In this document: piece after piece, positions 1-11,613 of the stretch
How the letters are laid out: every line of letters starts with the position of its first letter
Position numbering within the stretch: the first letter of the stretch is position 1
Notes under the pieces: generated by a model
The model's database searches: none
Seen by the model: only the letters and a program-made list of their open reading frames with translations
Told to the model about the DNA's origin: nothing
Translations under genes and position numbers: made by a program
Source: Rosellinia necatrix
Lineage: Eukaryota > Ascomycota > Sordariomycetes > Xylariales > Xylariaceae
Length of the DNA: 64,000 nt
Direction: 5' to 3'
NCBI GenBank assembly: GCA_021209875.1
Contig: JAGYVD010000002.1
Location: forward strand, 930,001-994,000

Positions 1-1053
1 GTTTGTGACGGGTAAGACGGATCGTGAAAGTGCGACGGCGCCATGGATGTGAGTGTTCGCTGAGCCAGCCGAGACTTTTGATCCTTTACCTTGAACGACC
101 TGGTTTCATTAGCTCAGTCTGTTCGGTTCTTAGGGGTAGGGAATATACGTGAGAAGCGTACTTCGAACAAGGCGAGTGTCACAATGGACCTCAGAGGTTT
201 CACAACAGGCCCACGATCACGAGAGGCGCTGGCAATCAGCTGGCCCGTCTGCTTGAGAGCGGTAACATACTTGGACCGCGCAACCAGGCTCATGCTTTTG
301 TTCCCAAGTAGGTTAGACATCCCTGCTAAACCCACGGCGACCATCACATTTCGTATTGCCTCCTCACCACCAAAGTATACGTCCATGAGTTCTGGCGTCC
401 GAGGAGAGTCCGGGTGGTTCAACAGATAACGCTCCACATAGAATTTGAGCCCGCGCTGATCTAGGTTGGGCTCTACACGCCGGGGTATCTTAGACGATAC
501 AATTTCCTGTGTCGCGACGGAGTGTCCTGGTGACACAGACCTCGTGTGCGGGTAATGAGGTTGGCGGCTTGCTGGGACGACACCCACGGGTCCGGGGGAC
601 TGTGACGACGATTCTCGGTCCCCCTCAGTTGATGATCCTGGTGATCCCCATTGAGCCTGGGCTTTCTGGATGACCTTGCTACTCTCATCTCGGAACATCA
701 GAGATAGCTGGTCCCGATATCCGGGACACTTCTTGCCGACCCGAATACATTGGGAGCACTCCGGGTTCTTTTTGTCACACTTCGAGGGCCGGATGGAAGA
801 TTAGCAAGTCTCTCGTCATGGTCGCGAATGGGCAAGGTGGGAGACAGCCGCTCCCGCTCTTGTTCGAAATGGGTTCCCATTTAGCGGGTAGAGAGGATCG
901 TAAATGCAACAGACGGCCCAAGTTCTATATGATTGGGATAATATGCGGGAAAGGTCTCTTATATAGGCATATAGCAGAGAGATAGATACATACCTTTATG
1001 CGCCGGCCCCTACAACTTTGGCAACCCTGCGAAGCCTTACCACAATACACCAT
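1..1053 (-). CDS. Zn2Cys6 fungal transcription factor, 3' end cut by window edge
   Basis: Exons read on the minus strand: 1053-994, 779-162 and 99-1 (continuing past the window edge). Exon 1 starts at MVYCGKASQGCQSCRGRRIK and splices at GTATGT into CDKKNPECSQCIRVGKKCPG, together giving the six-cysteine binuclear zinc cluster at residues 11-38. Intron 1 (214 nt) has a GCTAATC branch site; intron 2 (62 nt) ends GCTAATG..CAG. A Ser/Pro-rich linker follows, then a helical stretch (FYVERYLLNHPDSPRT, VGLAGMSNLLGNKSM) typical of the fungal-specific transcription factor domain (Fungal_trans_2 type). The exon 3 sequence VVQGKGSK continues that domain in phase. Family knowledge: nuclear DNA-binding regulators, usually 450-650 aa; only 259 codons are here. 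The target genes cannot be read from the sequence, and no metabolic cluster is adjacent inside the window. Confidence 0.88.
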
Positions 1054-1695
1054 AGTATAAAGGCGCTAAGCAGCTTTCAGTATCCAGTGCGGTATAAAGG
1101 GTGTGTATAATCGCTTAAGCTCGGTGATCGAGAGAATGCTTAGTCGGGCTGTACATCTGATCTGACGCCTCCACAAGCTGTTGCACCTTTGAGAAGCGGC
1201 GAAGTTGGGCATCAAAAGCGGAAATCAATTCGTCGGCAGCGCTGGGTCGGGAGGGGAAGAAGTAGTAAAGAGCCAGTGCTGGTCATAGTCTGACCTGCGT
1301 CTGCGTCCGGCTCGAAAGGAAAACAACTCAAGACAGACAGCCCGGGCGATCCTGGTCGGCGCTGACCCTGAACAGACGAAGGCTGAAGAAACCCAGACCA
1401 ACCCTGCCTTGCCCTGCTGCTCCTCTGCTCGGCGCAATTTACCGGATTATGTCTTCCATACGTATGGCGACGGGCCGGCGATCGAATAAGCAGAGGCACG
1501 AACAGCCGGGCGACCACTACTAAGGCTGGCTGTCCCACCCGATGAGGACTCCCTGCAGCAGCGCCGATATGCGACGCGGCTCGTGACTGTGTGGTGGGTT
1601 ACAGGGTGAGGTTGTCAAAGGATCACTCCCCTGGCGTGGTCATACAATATGGGTACGGGTACAGCACTGTATGATACGATACGGTGCGGCACGAT

Positions 1696-1725
1696 ACGAT
1701 GGTGCGCTATACGATGGTGCGCTAT
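1696..1725. repeat. 15-bp unit, two perfect tandem copies
   Basis: The unit ACGATGGTGCGCTAT occurs twice head to tail, preceded by degenerate ATACGATACGG-type repeats from about 1670. Confidence 0.85.
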
Positions 1726-1999
1726 GGTGTTATCTCTGACCTCTCGCCCTCTCTTCTCCGTCCTCACGGGCCCCGGCGTGTACGTAAGGCGGACGATATG
1801 GGCTGGGAATAAGACAGGCGGGCAGCGCGAGCAGGTGTGGAGGCGGCAGTGTGGCTCGGTGGTATGTGCGAGTAAGTACTAGTGTAGGCAGGCTCGTTAG
1901 AACGCAGCAGACAGGTTGGAAGGCGGGATGTGGGATCTATCTAAGACGGCATAACTAATAGGCAGGTACAGTGAACATACAGTAAGGTGCGCTAACGTG

Positions 2000-2034
2000 C
2001 TACATATGCGCCGCTACATATGCGCCGCTACATA
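2000..2034. repeat. 14-bp tandem repeat, 2.5 copies
   Basis: The unit CTACATATGCGCCG is present twice and then as a partial third copy. Confidence 0.85.
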
Positions 2035-2225
2035 AGTAGGCAAGGTAGGTATGGTGTGCGTGCTCCCATACTCTGCCTGGGTCGTACCGGCCCAAGAGGT
2101 GTGTACCACTTAAATTGGTACGTGACCCAAGCAGGTGCATCCCGTACCTCTCCTGAGATGGGCGAGATCGATGGGACATCGATGGGACGGCAAAACATTA
2201 GTGTCGTAGTGTAGGGTAGGGAATC

Positions 2226-2263
2226 TCCCCGTGCCTCCCGTACCTCCCGTACCTCCCGTACCT
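2226..2263. repeat. 9-bp tandem repeat (CGTACCTCC), about four copies
   Basis: Consecutive GTACCTCCC units; the first copy carries GTGCCTCCC. Confidence 0.85.
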
Positions 2264-4489
2264 CGGCATATATGGGGAATAAAATAATAATCCGACGTCC
2301 CACCTACAAACACGGGGAAGCCTGTTCCAAGTCCCCGACGTCTCTTGGGGTACGTGTGCAGGTCCTGTTCGGATCACGATTGATCATCCCGTGTAAGCCG
2401 AACGACGCAGCCCAGCGACCAAAACCTGCCCATCTGCTGCTGCTGGTTCGCAGCTGCGCTAACGATGTAGGCATCGGCAGCCCTGGGAACGCTGCGAGGG
2501 GGCGAGCAGACGTCAATGGCACAAAAAACGTGTCAGGTTCATGCCGAGCAGTCTAGTCTACAGTAGCGCAGGTTACTAACTAACTCACCCCAGCACTTGC
2601 CTGTCTGCCTAGTACGGACATGGGATACCTCGGTGTCAGTGCCGGCCATCTCGAATAAAAATACGACCGACCGGGTTGGTGCAATTCTTTACGTTCTAAC
2701 GGCTGGCCGCATCCTGACCGGATGTCCGAAAACGATGAATGGTCCCCCTAACCAGCCTCAACTTGGGGGCCAAGGTCCAAAAGAAGAGCTCACACACCCC
2801 GGCCGAACCCCCAGGCGATCGTACGTGTATCTACATGCACTGCGACTTAAACACGCAATAACGGCAGCCATTAAGGTTTTTATAAGCAAGGAGTTGGGTG
2901 ATATGTAGAGCTAAAAGATATCCACTACGAGAATATATTAGAATATATTCTAAATCCTCTTCCTCTAGTCGATCTTGGCGTGGTCTATTGCGGTATAACT
3001 CGACACCGTGATGGTGGGTTTCGGCTTGTGAAATCTTCTTTTGGACTGGCTTCTTCTAGACCTCTTGAGGACAACGTCATGTCCTGCTCCTCGGGACCCA
3101 ATATTATCCCATATTACTACCTACCCAGCTACTGCAACGCGGAGTTACGCAGTTCAATTAATAAGTGCGGACCCTGACAACCTCGGTGCCCGCCACCCGT
3201 CTAATTGCTAGGTTTCAGAGCAGCACAGGTTATCTAGTTATCTGTTCAGTCAACGGCACCCACGGAGAATGAGTGCCCTCGTCACGTCGTAATAGCTGAT
3301 GGGGGGACGAACAATCCTCACAAGTAGGTAGTAATACCCCTGTTGTTCTAGCTCGCCGGACTTTCCGAGCCCACTTATAGACCACATAGCCTCTTGGCTT
3401 TTGACCTTTACCCTCTCTAACGGTCTCTTGGGACGGCATCTTATGAGCGACAGCTGCAAGGTTTAGACATACATTAGACCAGGTAGATGTCAGACGTGCG
3501 CTCATGCGGTTATTCCCGAAACCCAAGACTTTGGTCGATCGTACAGTGCCCATCTGGCAAGCGATAAACTAACTAGAGTCTGCTGGGATTCACTGCATTA
3601 CCGGTAACGCTGCACTCGGTACCACCAATTTTGCAGGTATGGTCACCGGGTACTGGCTTGCCGACCTCCGGTTTCGTTTGCCGTGTGTAGGGTTGATTAT
3701 TCCTGGTTGGGGATATGTTGTACATATATGAACCAATCGTGATTAATATAAGTGGTTGCATATATGAAACACGGTTGCGACCGACTCAAAAGCAGAGCCG
3801 TCGTGTTGTGTCTAGGGAAATCAAACTAAGAAGAAAAAGAAAAAGAAAACTCACATAAAATTGGTCATTCACGACCCAACCGCCCTTACGACAGAGACAT
3901 AGTGAAATCAAACATCGGCAGCAGCGGTTCGCCTATTAGATTAGTCTTTTCGCGACACGCCACGTTTATCGCCAATATTCCGAATTCGACGAGCAGCAGT
4001 GCAAATTTGGTGTCGTGTAGCGCTGACAGGCCATCCCAATGGCTACTATATGGAATCGCCGGAGCGCGTGATTTAACGATTCTCACGCGGCATGCGCGCG
4101 TCCCATTTGGTTAATCCTGTTGAGGAAGCGTGGCCCATCGAGAAAATCGACTGCAGCCGTCGAACCTGATTCGATCCATGTGGCCTTCGTCATTTGTCTT
4201 CAGTGTCACACGCCGGTCAGCGTCCCAGAACAGATAACGGTGCCGCCGAAAACTACCGAACCACTCATCGCAGAAATCAATAAATGCGTTCGCGAGTACC
4301 CCCCCAGCCCGACGGTAAACCGGCGCGACCAGGGGAGATTGAGATCAGCTGTGTAGCAAAGCCGATCGCTATTGGCGAGAATGTCCTCTACCGCCGGTCG
4401 AAGGAGTAGAGTACGTGAAGCTCTCTTCGCAACATCATGAGCGCCCCCAACAATCTGGGCTTTTTTTCGCGTTAAAAGGGGTTCGCTGA

Positions 4490-4810
4490 AAACTCTCTCC
4501 CATTGGCATTTATATCGAGAACTTTGGGAATGAATGGCAAACCTCTAAAACTCGGCATTTCAATCTGTACCAAGATTGCTTAGTTGCGAAATACAGCTCA
4601 GACCCAGAGCTTCTCTATAAGCGAGCGTTCGCACTCGTCTTCGCACTCTCACAGGACATCGGGTTCCCTCAATATCCTAATACCCTGAAATTTTGTGGTG
4701 GTACACAATGCTATGTGCCAGCAAACCGTCAACGTGATTCTTTCCAGTTCAGTCTCATGGAGCTTGACAAGATGCCCGATCAGGGAGGCGTCCCTTCGAT
4801 GCGCTGTTGA
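4490..4810 (+). other. Open frame of unknown nature, possible gene relic
   Basis: A 106-codon stop-free frame with no ATG near its start. The translation looks protein-like (IGIYIENFGNEWQ, YSSDPELLYKRAFALVFALS, GGTQCYVPANRQRDSFQFSL) and ends at a TGA. Short open stretches in other frames lie just upstream on the same strand (about 4100-4430), as a decayed or multi-exon gene might show. I do not recognise the family. A frame of this length can arise by chance in 64 kb, so the call is weak. Confidence 0.2.
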
Positions 4811-6249
4811 TCGCGAATCGGTGTATTGAGGGCTAACGTTGCGATGGGCTAAGGGAATCCAAAATCACTCGCAAGCGTATCCATGGCCATCCAATAGAAG
4901 CTGATTCGATTCCTTTGCTGAAGGGTAAATAAGGAATTGTGGTATGTATCAACCCTCCCAAACCCCCCAAGCCCCAACCTCCCCAGGCCCCCCCACTCGC
5001 CTTTCCATCAGGTATAAAAGAAGAAAGACGTAGAGCGCGCTTACTGGGGCTTCTGTTCACGAAATTTCATTCTCTTAATTGAGTTGCATGAGCTTGGCAC
5101 GGAGAGGATGAGCGGGATGAGCCATTGCACTCGGACAATGCCACCTTGTTTATTATGTGCCCAGAGTAGGTTGAAAAGTGATTGCTTTTGTCGGACCTAG
5201 GGTACGGCGTAACCCTAGATAGGAGGTAAGAATGGTTGGACAGTTAACCCTAGGTCTCTTTCATTTGCAGTCGTGGTTGCTCAACACTTTCTCGTGACCG
5301 AACGGGGTAGGTAGGCAGGCCCTGACATGACTCCACGGATTTGGTGATGTGTTGAGACGATTCGACCCCGTCAAAAATCTTCAGAGAGCAAGAACAATTG
5401 ATAAACTATCAACAGGCCCCTGAATCGAAGTGTCGAACGGGCGACGTTGTTGATATCTCGGTAGGGAGTGCATGCGGGCGTTCTCAATGGGGAATAGTGT
5501 TGATCAATGGCGACAATATGTCATGACACTAAGACTATTAAGAGATCAAGGCCCAGTCTTGAGTGCATCTACTGTATCGATATATCGAACCTAACTAAGA
5601 TGACTCGGTGAAGCGGCTATGACGGATCTCTCCATGGAATACATACCTCAACCGGCCTTTCGATGAACGCCATTTTCTCATTCAAAGATCTATGTTACAA
5701 ACTTACTGATTTCTCATTCATAGTACCTGGATAGGTATGCAGCGCCTCCAACCAAGTTACGGTACTCAGAACGTCTGGGCACAGCTCAGACAGACACAGC
5801 TGATAGAGTCCAAATAGCCAAACTAATTTTCCGTACATGTAGTGCGTTGAATTAAGTTGTGGGATGCCGATCAGCCGTTGAACTATATTTTGAACTATCT
5901 ATGTAGTAAGTGAGAGAACTTCAGTTGGCAGCTCAGGGGATTTGCATACTGGTAAGTGTGGAGGGTGGGGAGTGGGGCCGCCTGAGGGTTTTCTGGGTCC
6001 GTGCATGTCAGGCGCCTCCTGAGCTGTTGTACCTCCTCAGCTACCTACTACCCACGACCCTAAGCTACTTACCTCCCAAGTTTGGAGACTTGGCTTGCCC
6101 AGCAAGCAGGGTGATGGGGTAAGGGAGAGATAGAGGTCGAGAGTAGGTACCTAGTTATTGGGTATTCATCGCTTCTCCAAATCTGCGATCCTCCCTCTTC
6201 CTGCTTCATCCCCTTGCTCACAGACACTACCGTCGCAATCTGCCCCACG

Positions 6250-7170
6250 ATGCAATTCGGGGAGGCGGTCGGCACGGCAGCGCTCTCGTTTGCCGTCACC
6301 AACATCGACGATGCCTTTCTCTTGGTTACCTTCTTTGCCGAGTCGGCGAGCAGCAGCAACAGTCTAACTCCCCTAAAGATCACCATCGGTCAATTTATCG
6401 GCTTCACCATCATCATCGTCATCAGCTTGATCGGCTTTGCTGTCTCGATTGTTCTTCCCTCCGAGCCAATAGGCTTTCTCGGCCTCTTTCCCATCGTTCT
6501 CGGGTTCTGGAAACTCCTGGAGCTCCTTCTCCCGACACCACCCAATGAGTCAGAGAACCCCGCCGTCGAAGGATTCAAGAGCATAGTCAAAGTTGCCTCC
6601 ATCACGCTCCTCAATGGCGGAGATAATGTCGGAACCTACATATCCTTGTTCTCGCAGGTTGACGGTGTAGAAATAGCCATATATGTTGTGGTATACTACA
6701 TTTTGCTTGGAGTATGGTGCCTGGTCGCATTTTTGATCGTTAAGCAGAAACATCTTCTGTTTATAATCGAGAAGTCTGTGGGCGTGTTGATCCCATTTTT
6801 ATACATGGGATTAGGCGTATATATTATCATCAAGTCGAGAGCTTATCCGTGGTCCATCGACCGCATCGATAAGGCACTAAGTCAACATCCGGGCCAAGCC
6901 ATCCTAGCCACAACCACCACATTCTTACTCCTGACGGTCCTTGGCATCATGGTCTGGGTCAGGGTGCTAAGAAGAAGAAGAAGGGAAGACTCGGCCCCCG
7001 CTGTAACCGATGAAGAGGCCAATCCAACCGAAGACAACACGTCAGATACGGAAGGGGAGGTTGACGCGTTACATACCAGTATACCGGTCCCGCAAGACAT
7101 CGAACCAGAACACGTGCCAATACCAAACACGGCACCGAAACCAGCCGACCAGACCCCGGCGCCATGTTAG
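6250..7170 (+). CDS. CadD-type cadmium resistance transporter
   Basis: A single-exon 306-aa membrane protein. The start is the ATG of MQFGEAVG; the same frame is open a little further upstream but without an ATG. It matches the cadmium resistance transporter family (CadD-like) by its N-terminal motif TAALSFAVTNIDDAFLLVTF, which carries the charged N-I-D-D signature, and by a second copy-like motif SITLLNGGDNVGTYISLF. Six to seven hydrophobic segments are visible, including FIGFTIIIVISLIGFAVSIV, FLGLFPIVLGFWKLLELLL, IAIYVVVYYILLGVWCLVAF, VGVLIPFLYMGLGVYIII and FLLLTVLGIMVWVRVL. The last 80 residues are an acidic, Pro-rich cytosolic tail after an Arg cluster. Family knowledge: efflux of cadmium or other divalent metal at a membrane. 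Substrate and membrane location are inferred from the family only. Confidence 0.85.
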   Translation: MQFGEAVGTAALSFAVTNIDDAFLLVTFFAESASSSNSLTPLKITIGQFIGFTIIIVISLIGFAVSIVLPSEPIGFLGLFPIVLGFWKLLELLLPTPPNESENPAVEGFKSIVKVASITLLNGGDNVGTYISLFSQVDGVEIAIYVVVYYILLGVWCLVAFLIVKQKHLLFIIEKSVGVLIPFLYMGLGVYIIIKSRAYPWSIDRIDKALSQHPGQAILATTTTFLLLTVLGIMVWVRVLRRRRREDSAPAVTDEEANPTEDNTSDTEGEVDALHTSIPVPQDIEPEHVPIPNTAPKPADQTPAPC

Positions 7171-9269
7171 GACCCCGTAACGGTGTCATAGTCATCGAAG
7201 GAATCGTTAATCACCTATGTGCCGGCCACCAACTGTCCGTGGTGCGGGCCACCACCAGGATAGGACTCCGGGAGTAGATAGAACATGGAAAATATGTACA
7301 ACGCCGTTACAACGTTCTACAATAAATGACTGACAGCCTTACACTATTCCCACGTGCTATGCTTCTCGAGCGGTATAACTCACGTGTGCATTAACTCCGA
7401 CGCTTGATTCGGCCTTGCGTTTGCAATGTAGTGTAGCTCTCGCTTGTTGGGTCCGGTACTTATATCATCTATATATATGGGGATACCATGTGCCGTGCTG
7501 CTGGACAAAATTTACGGATTGAGACATGTGGATGCGCTCCTTGACCGATATAGGCAACGTTCCCATCTGCATGACGTAGAGCCGGGAATAGAGCTACATG
7601 CCCCATTTTCCAACCTCAGAGGAACAACGTCGAAACGTGAATCGAGGGCCGCCCCTGGCGAGCCTCAACCTCCTACCTTGTAGGTATCTACCAGCTATGT
7701 TTCGCCCTCGTGTCTCCGCAGCGGTATCGGCAAGGTTACTAGTTAAATTTACAGCAACCACCTCACACTTAAAGCATTGGTAGTATGTACACTAAGTACC
7801 TAATGACCTCGAAGGTAAAAGGTGGGTCCGAGGAACAAAGCAGGATAAAGGTACCATAGGAAGGGTAACCTAGCACCATTCCTTACCAGGTAGCTACGGT
7901 TTTATTATGCTTCTATGTCTGTCGGCCCCATTCTAAATTCTAGAGAAGGAGGGTACGTCTGAGCCACCTCGATAGGTAGGTGCCTATATTCTGTAACAGG
8001 TACATAAGATCCTAGCAGGAACTTTGTTTTGGTCTTGAAGATTTTGGTTTAGGCTGGAGGCTAAAATTTCCTGTTGCTAATGGTACCTACCTAGGTAGTG
8101 TCTTAGGTATAGATGTGCTTCTTTCATATTTAGAGCACTGAGCGGAGCGCTTGATAGTAGTCAGATAGCAACACTATTTACAAATATCACTCATCTTTTG
8201 CGGTTATAGAGTAATGACTAGCTATCTAGGTAGTTATTTTGTTTTGAAGTCAAATAATAGTTCGGCTTCTACAGTGGGGGCGGTAGATTTGTGCCTTGCA
8301 TGCCTGTACCAACCAAACAGGGAGAGAGAGAATCCCAAACTAGAAGCTGATCGGAGTCAGGATGCTGAGTACCCTAATCTATCATTCCAATTCTGATCTA
8401 GAACATTCAAATTTGCTGCCCAAGCAGCTCCTAGAGCAACCCCACCATCCTGCCCCGGTACTTGCTTGTGATAGTGAACGCCTTGCCGATCTACCTTGAC
8501 ATGATAGGTAAGTAAGTACCTGGGTAGGTAGGTACAGATGTACTGGTCCCGTTGAGCATGAAGGTAGTACGGTAATGCTGTAAATACTACCTCTTGTAAT
8601 AGGTACCTGTAGGTATGTGTATGTCGGAGGTGCTGTCGCTGTGTACCAAAAGCGCTGTAGAGGGAGGGAGAGGTACCTGCCCTACCTATCTGGCGCACAA
8701 AGGTATCGGATAGATGGTGGGGTGATCAGCAGCACCACCAATTGCCCCCCTTCCCTCCCCTCCCTTGGACTGGACCCATTTCTCACTTGTACGAGGGGCA
8801 ACATAACAATTTCAAGTTTCGCCCTCTTCGCCCCCGCGTTTGCAGTTTGTATACTTCCCGTGCAATTTCACTTACCCACCATCGACGCTGACTGAACTGC
8901 ATTGCATAGCATCTCTCGCTCAGACCAGCACCACCGCTAGCCGTACTGCTATTCGCGCGCAAGGAAACGGTACGTCTGCCTAATTTTCCTTTCGCCTTCT
9001 TGTCTTGTTATGATGCACGCCTGATGCAGATTTTTGGGTTCGCTCGTGCCTCCCACATTAGAGCGGGGCATTCTTCTGCTAACCTTTTTTTTTCCCTTCC
9101 CTTCTTTCTATTTCCTACCTACTACTCCCATTTCGAATAACAAGTCGAAGGAAATCAAGCGCCAGCATCTGAACAATAGCGTGCTAAATCTGACGTGGGG
9201 TCACTAGACTTGTCCATCCAGCGCTCATCTCGAGTCCACGCTCGCGCATTCGTAGAAAGCATCGCCAAT
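7171..9269. other. Intergenic region, probable RanBP1 promoter and 5' UTR at right end
   Basis: No supported gene. Many TAGGTAGGTA and TACCTACCTAGGTA microsatellite fragments lie around 7975-8570. The final 400 bp are pyrimidine-rich, and a GTACGT at 8970 could be the donor of a 5' UTR intron of the downstream gene. Confidence 0.55.
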
Positions 9270-10227
9270 ATGAGCTCTACAGAGAACACGGAGTCCAAGG
9301 CGCCGGAGGCTGAGCCCAAACCTCTCGCCTCCTCGTCTGTCTTCTCTATGTTCGGTGGCGGCGCAAAGAAAGAGAAGAAGGACGAGGGCGAGGATCGAGG
9401 CGATGTCTCCGGCAGCGCCAAGGCCCAACGCGAGGCTGCTGCCGCTGCTAAGGGAGACGATGAGGTGAGTCGCCTATACCGCGATAAAGATTCCTTTCAT
9501 ATTTGTGATGCGATCTAGCTGACGTGGCGGCTGCCGTTAGGATCAGGTTCCCGAGTCCGAAGATGTCAACTTCGAGCCCGTCCACAAACTCACCGAGCAG
9601 ATCGAGACCGTCACACACGAGGAATCCGAGGAGCAGGTCTTTAACATGCGATGCAAGATGTTCCGATTTGTTCAGGAGTCTCGCGAATGGAAGGAGCGCG
9701 GTACCGGCCCTCTCCGTCTCCTCAAGCACAAGGAGAACGGCAAGACCCGCCTAGTCATGCGACGTGACAAGACCCTCAAGGTTTGCGCCAACCACTACAG
9801 TACGTCAACTTATAAGCCACTACTTTTTTCTTGAAGCGGACTACTGATAGCGAATATTTAGTCACCCCTGACATGAAGATTGCGCCCATGTCTACAAGCG
9901 ATCGTGCCTGGCTCTGGAGTGTCGCTGCCGATGTCAGCGAAGGCGAACCAGAAGCTATCACCGTATCCGTTCGACTTGCCAACGCTGAAAGTAAGTATCG
10001 TACCGCAGAGAATACTGTGTCCTGGTGACTAACAAAATGGATTAGATGCCAAGTTATTCAAGGATGCATGGCTGAAGGCCCAGAAGGAGAACGAGATTCT
10101 CTTCGGGAAGGAGCAAAAGGCCGAGGAAGAGGCAGAGGCGGCCAAGGCCGAGGGAGAGACCAAGGCTGAAGAGGAGAAGCCCAAGGCCGAGGAGGAGAAG
10201 AAAGAGGAGGCTGCCGCCACTTCTTAG
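9270..10227 (+). CDS. yrb1: Ran-specific GTPase-activating protein 1 / RanBP1
   Basis: Four exons: 9270-9464, 9541-9799, 9862-9990 and 10046-10227, giving 254 aa. Introns of 76, 62 and 55 nt have GTGAGT, GTACGT and GTAAGT donors and GCTGAC, TACTGAT and GACTAAC branch sites. Residues 1-65 are a charged Ala/Lys/Glu-rich leader. A Ran-binding domain follows: [14 protein letters not shown], the hallmark [20 protein letters not shown], then [20 protein letters not shown] and [15 protein letters not shown]. The C-terminus is a Glu/Lys-Ala helix-rich tail. Family knowledge: binds Ran-GTP and stimulates its hydrolysis with RanGAP, driving release of nuclear export complexes in the cytoplasm. Length is typical of fungal RanBP1. 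The symbol is that of the yeast orthologue. Confidence 0.95.
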
Positions 10228-11613
10228 GACAATCGTACCCGATATGAGGAAGACGTCCTAGCGTGGCCGGCTCTAGTAGAAGCATGACTCCCCGGCGTCG
10301 TCTTTCGACAGCTCTCCGGATAATCCGACCTACGTGGTCCCTGACATTTTGTCGAGCTATGAGGCGTCCTATCGAGGATGAAGCTGTGCTGGGAATATGC
10401 TGGAAGCAACACACGGCGGATTATGGTACGATAACGGACAACCTCTATAGATAGCCACCCCCAGGGGTCGAGGGACGCCCCCAGAGTCACGGCATCTTGT
10501 CCCCTTTATCTCACATCACAATCGACACCCCTCGACCTTACCCCTTCACGGATCATGATCCAGAACAAGGCAAATAAATCGCGCGATACCACTGATTTTA
10601 CCAACCTAGCATGTGCTGTTACGTTACGTGTCATTAGAAGTACCCTTTGGATCGTCGTAAGATGTGCTGTGATGAGATTACCTCTTATATACATTAGGTT
10701 ATGACATATTTGCAAACCTATTACCTGTGAGTTGCTACGAAGATCTCGGGGCAATGCGTGTACACCTTCCTTGCGTAGACGGAATGTTCATGAGGGTGCG
10801 TAGAGGTAGGTGGGTGGTTATTGGCATCGTCTTGCTGGCCAGGTTAATTTACCAATTTTTTAAAGCTTCTGGATTGTACTCGTGGTTATTGTGTAGGCTC
10901 TCTCTCTCTCTCTCGCGCGCGCGTGTGTGTGTGTGTGTGAGTGTGGCTGCGTATGAGACCGTTTTCTTTTTCCTTCTTGTTATGTATGCCAAGTTTTAAG
11001 AGGCAAGTAAGGCAGAATATGGACCGCAGGCGCATCAATTCGAGATTAGTTCGCAAACCACGTGACGTCGCGCATTTTTGTCTGCATCTGGCGCGTCGTT
11101 GGTCGGTTTGCCATATTTGGTCATCGAACTCAGCCATTGAGCCCAAGCTCACAAGTAGACACTACATACACTACACTCACTGCCTGTTGCCTAATAATAA
11201 TCACCACGTTGGGACCTGTATGGTTTCTGAACGCGCCAATTTTCATCACCTCAGTTCTTTATTTATGCGAGCTTGCGATTCAGATGATTATTTTTAGCTT
11301 AGCTTTGCAGTAACTAAACGCTTGGTATAGGGGACACCGCATCCGGTACGGTACCTCCCTGCTCAAGTGAGAGAGACCCTGCAACTTGCGCCCCTGCCGC
11401 CACGAGCTGGCGAGGCGTAATTCACAACCCCACCTGTACGATCGGGTCGTGGTTTGTTCCCATCAGTTCGTCGAGTGAAATCCGGTGGGCGAATGTGTTG
11501 GTAATACAGCAAAGCGTGGCGGCGGCTCCAGCTCGTTGAGCCTGTGGGTTGCATACATGTAGTACATACCTACAGGCGGGCATATTCATACCTATTCCAA
11601 CAGCTTAACAACC
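10228..11613. other. Intergenic, with RanBP1 3' region and DUF4211 gene promoter
   Basis: No supported gene. It contains a compound dinucleotide repeat at 10899-10945. The short ORFs overlap that repeat or lack motifs. Confidence 0.6.
10899..10945. repeat. Compound microsatellite (CT)n(CG)n(GT)n
   Basis: About eight CT units pass through CGCGCGCG into about eight GT units. It lies about 670 bp 3' of the RanBP1 stop. Confidence 0.95.

Larger units (their letters stand above)
1054..6249. other. Long intergenic region without a recognised gene
   Basis: About 5.2 kb. All frames here give only short, low-quality ORFs with no motif I recognise. It holds three short tandem repeats (1696-1725, 2000-2034, 2226-2263) and an open frame of unknown nature at 4490-4810. 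The part next to 1053 should contain the promoter of the transcription factor, and the last few hundred bases that of the transporter starting at 6250. No tRNA or rRNA was seen. Confidence 0.6.

Noticed and set aside
100..125. tRNA A-box-like TTAGCTCAGTCTG
   Set aside because: It lies in intron 2 of the transcription factor gene, and no B box (GGTTCGANTCC) or cloverleaf follows.
2020..2556. Overlapping ORFs on both strands near 2-2.5 kb
   Set aside because: They translate short tandem repeats and lack any motif or splice partner.
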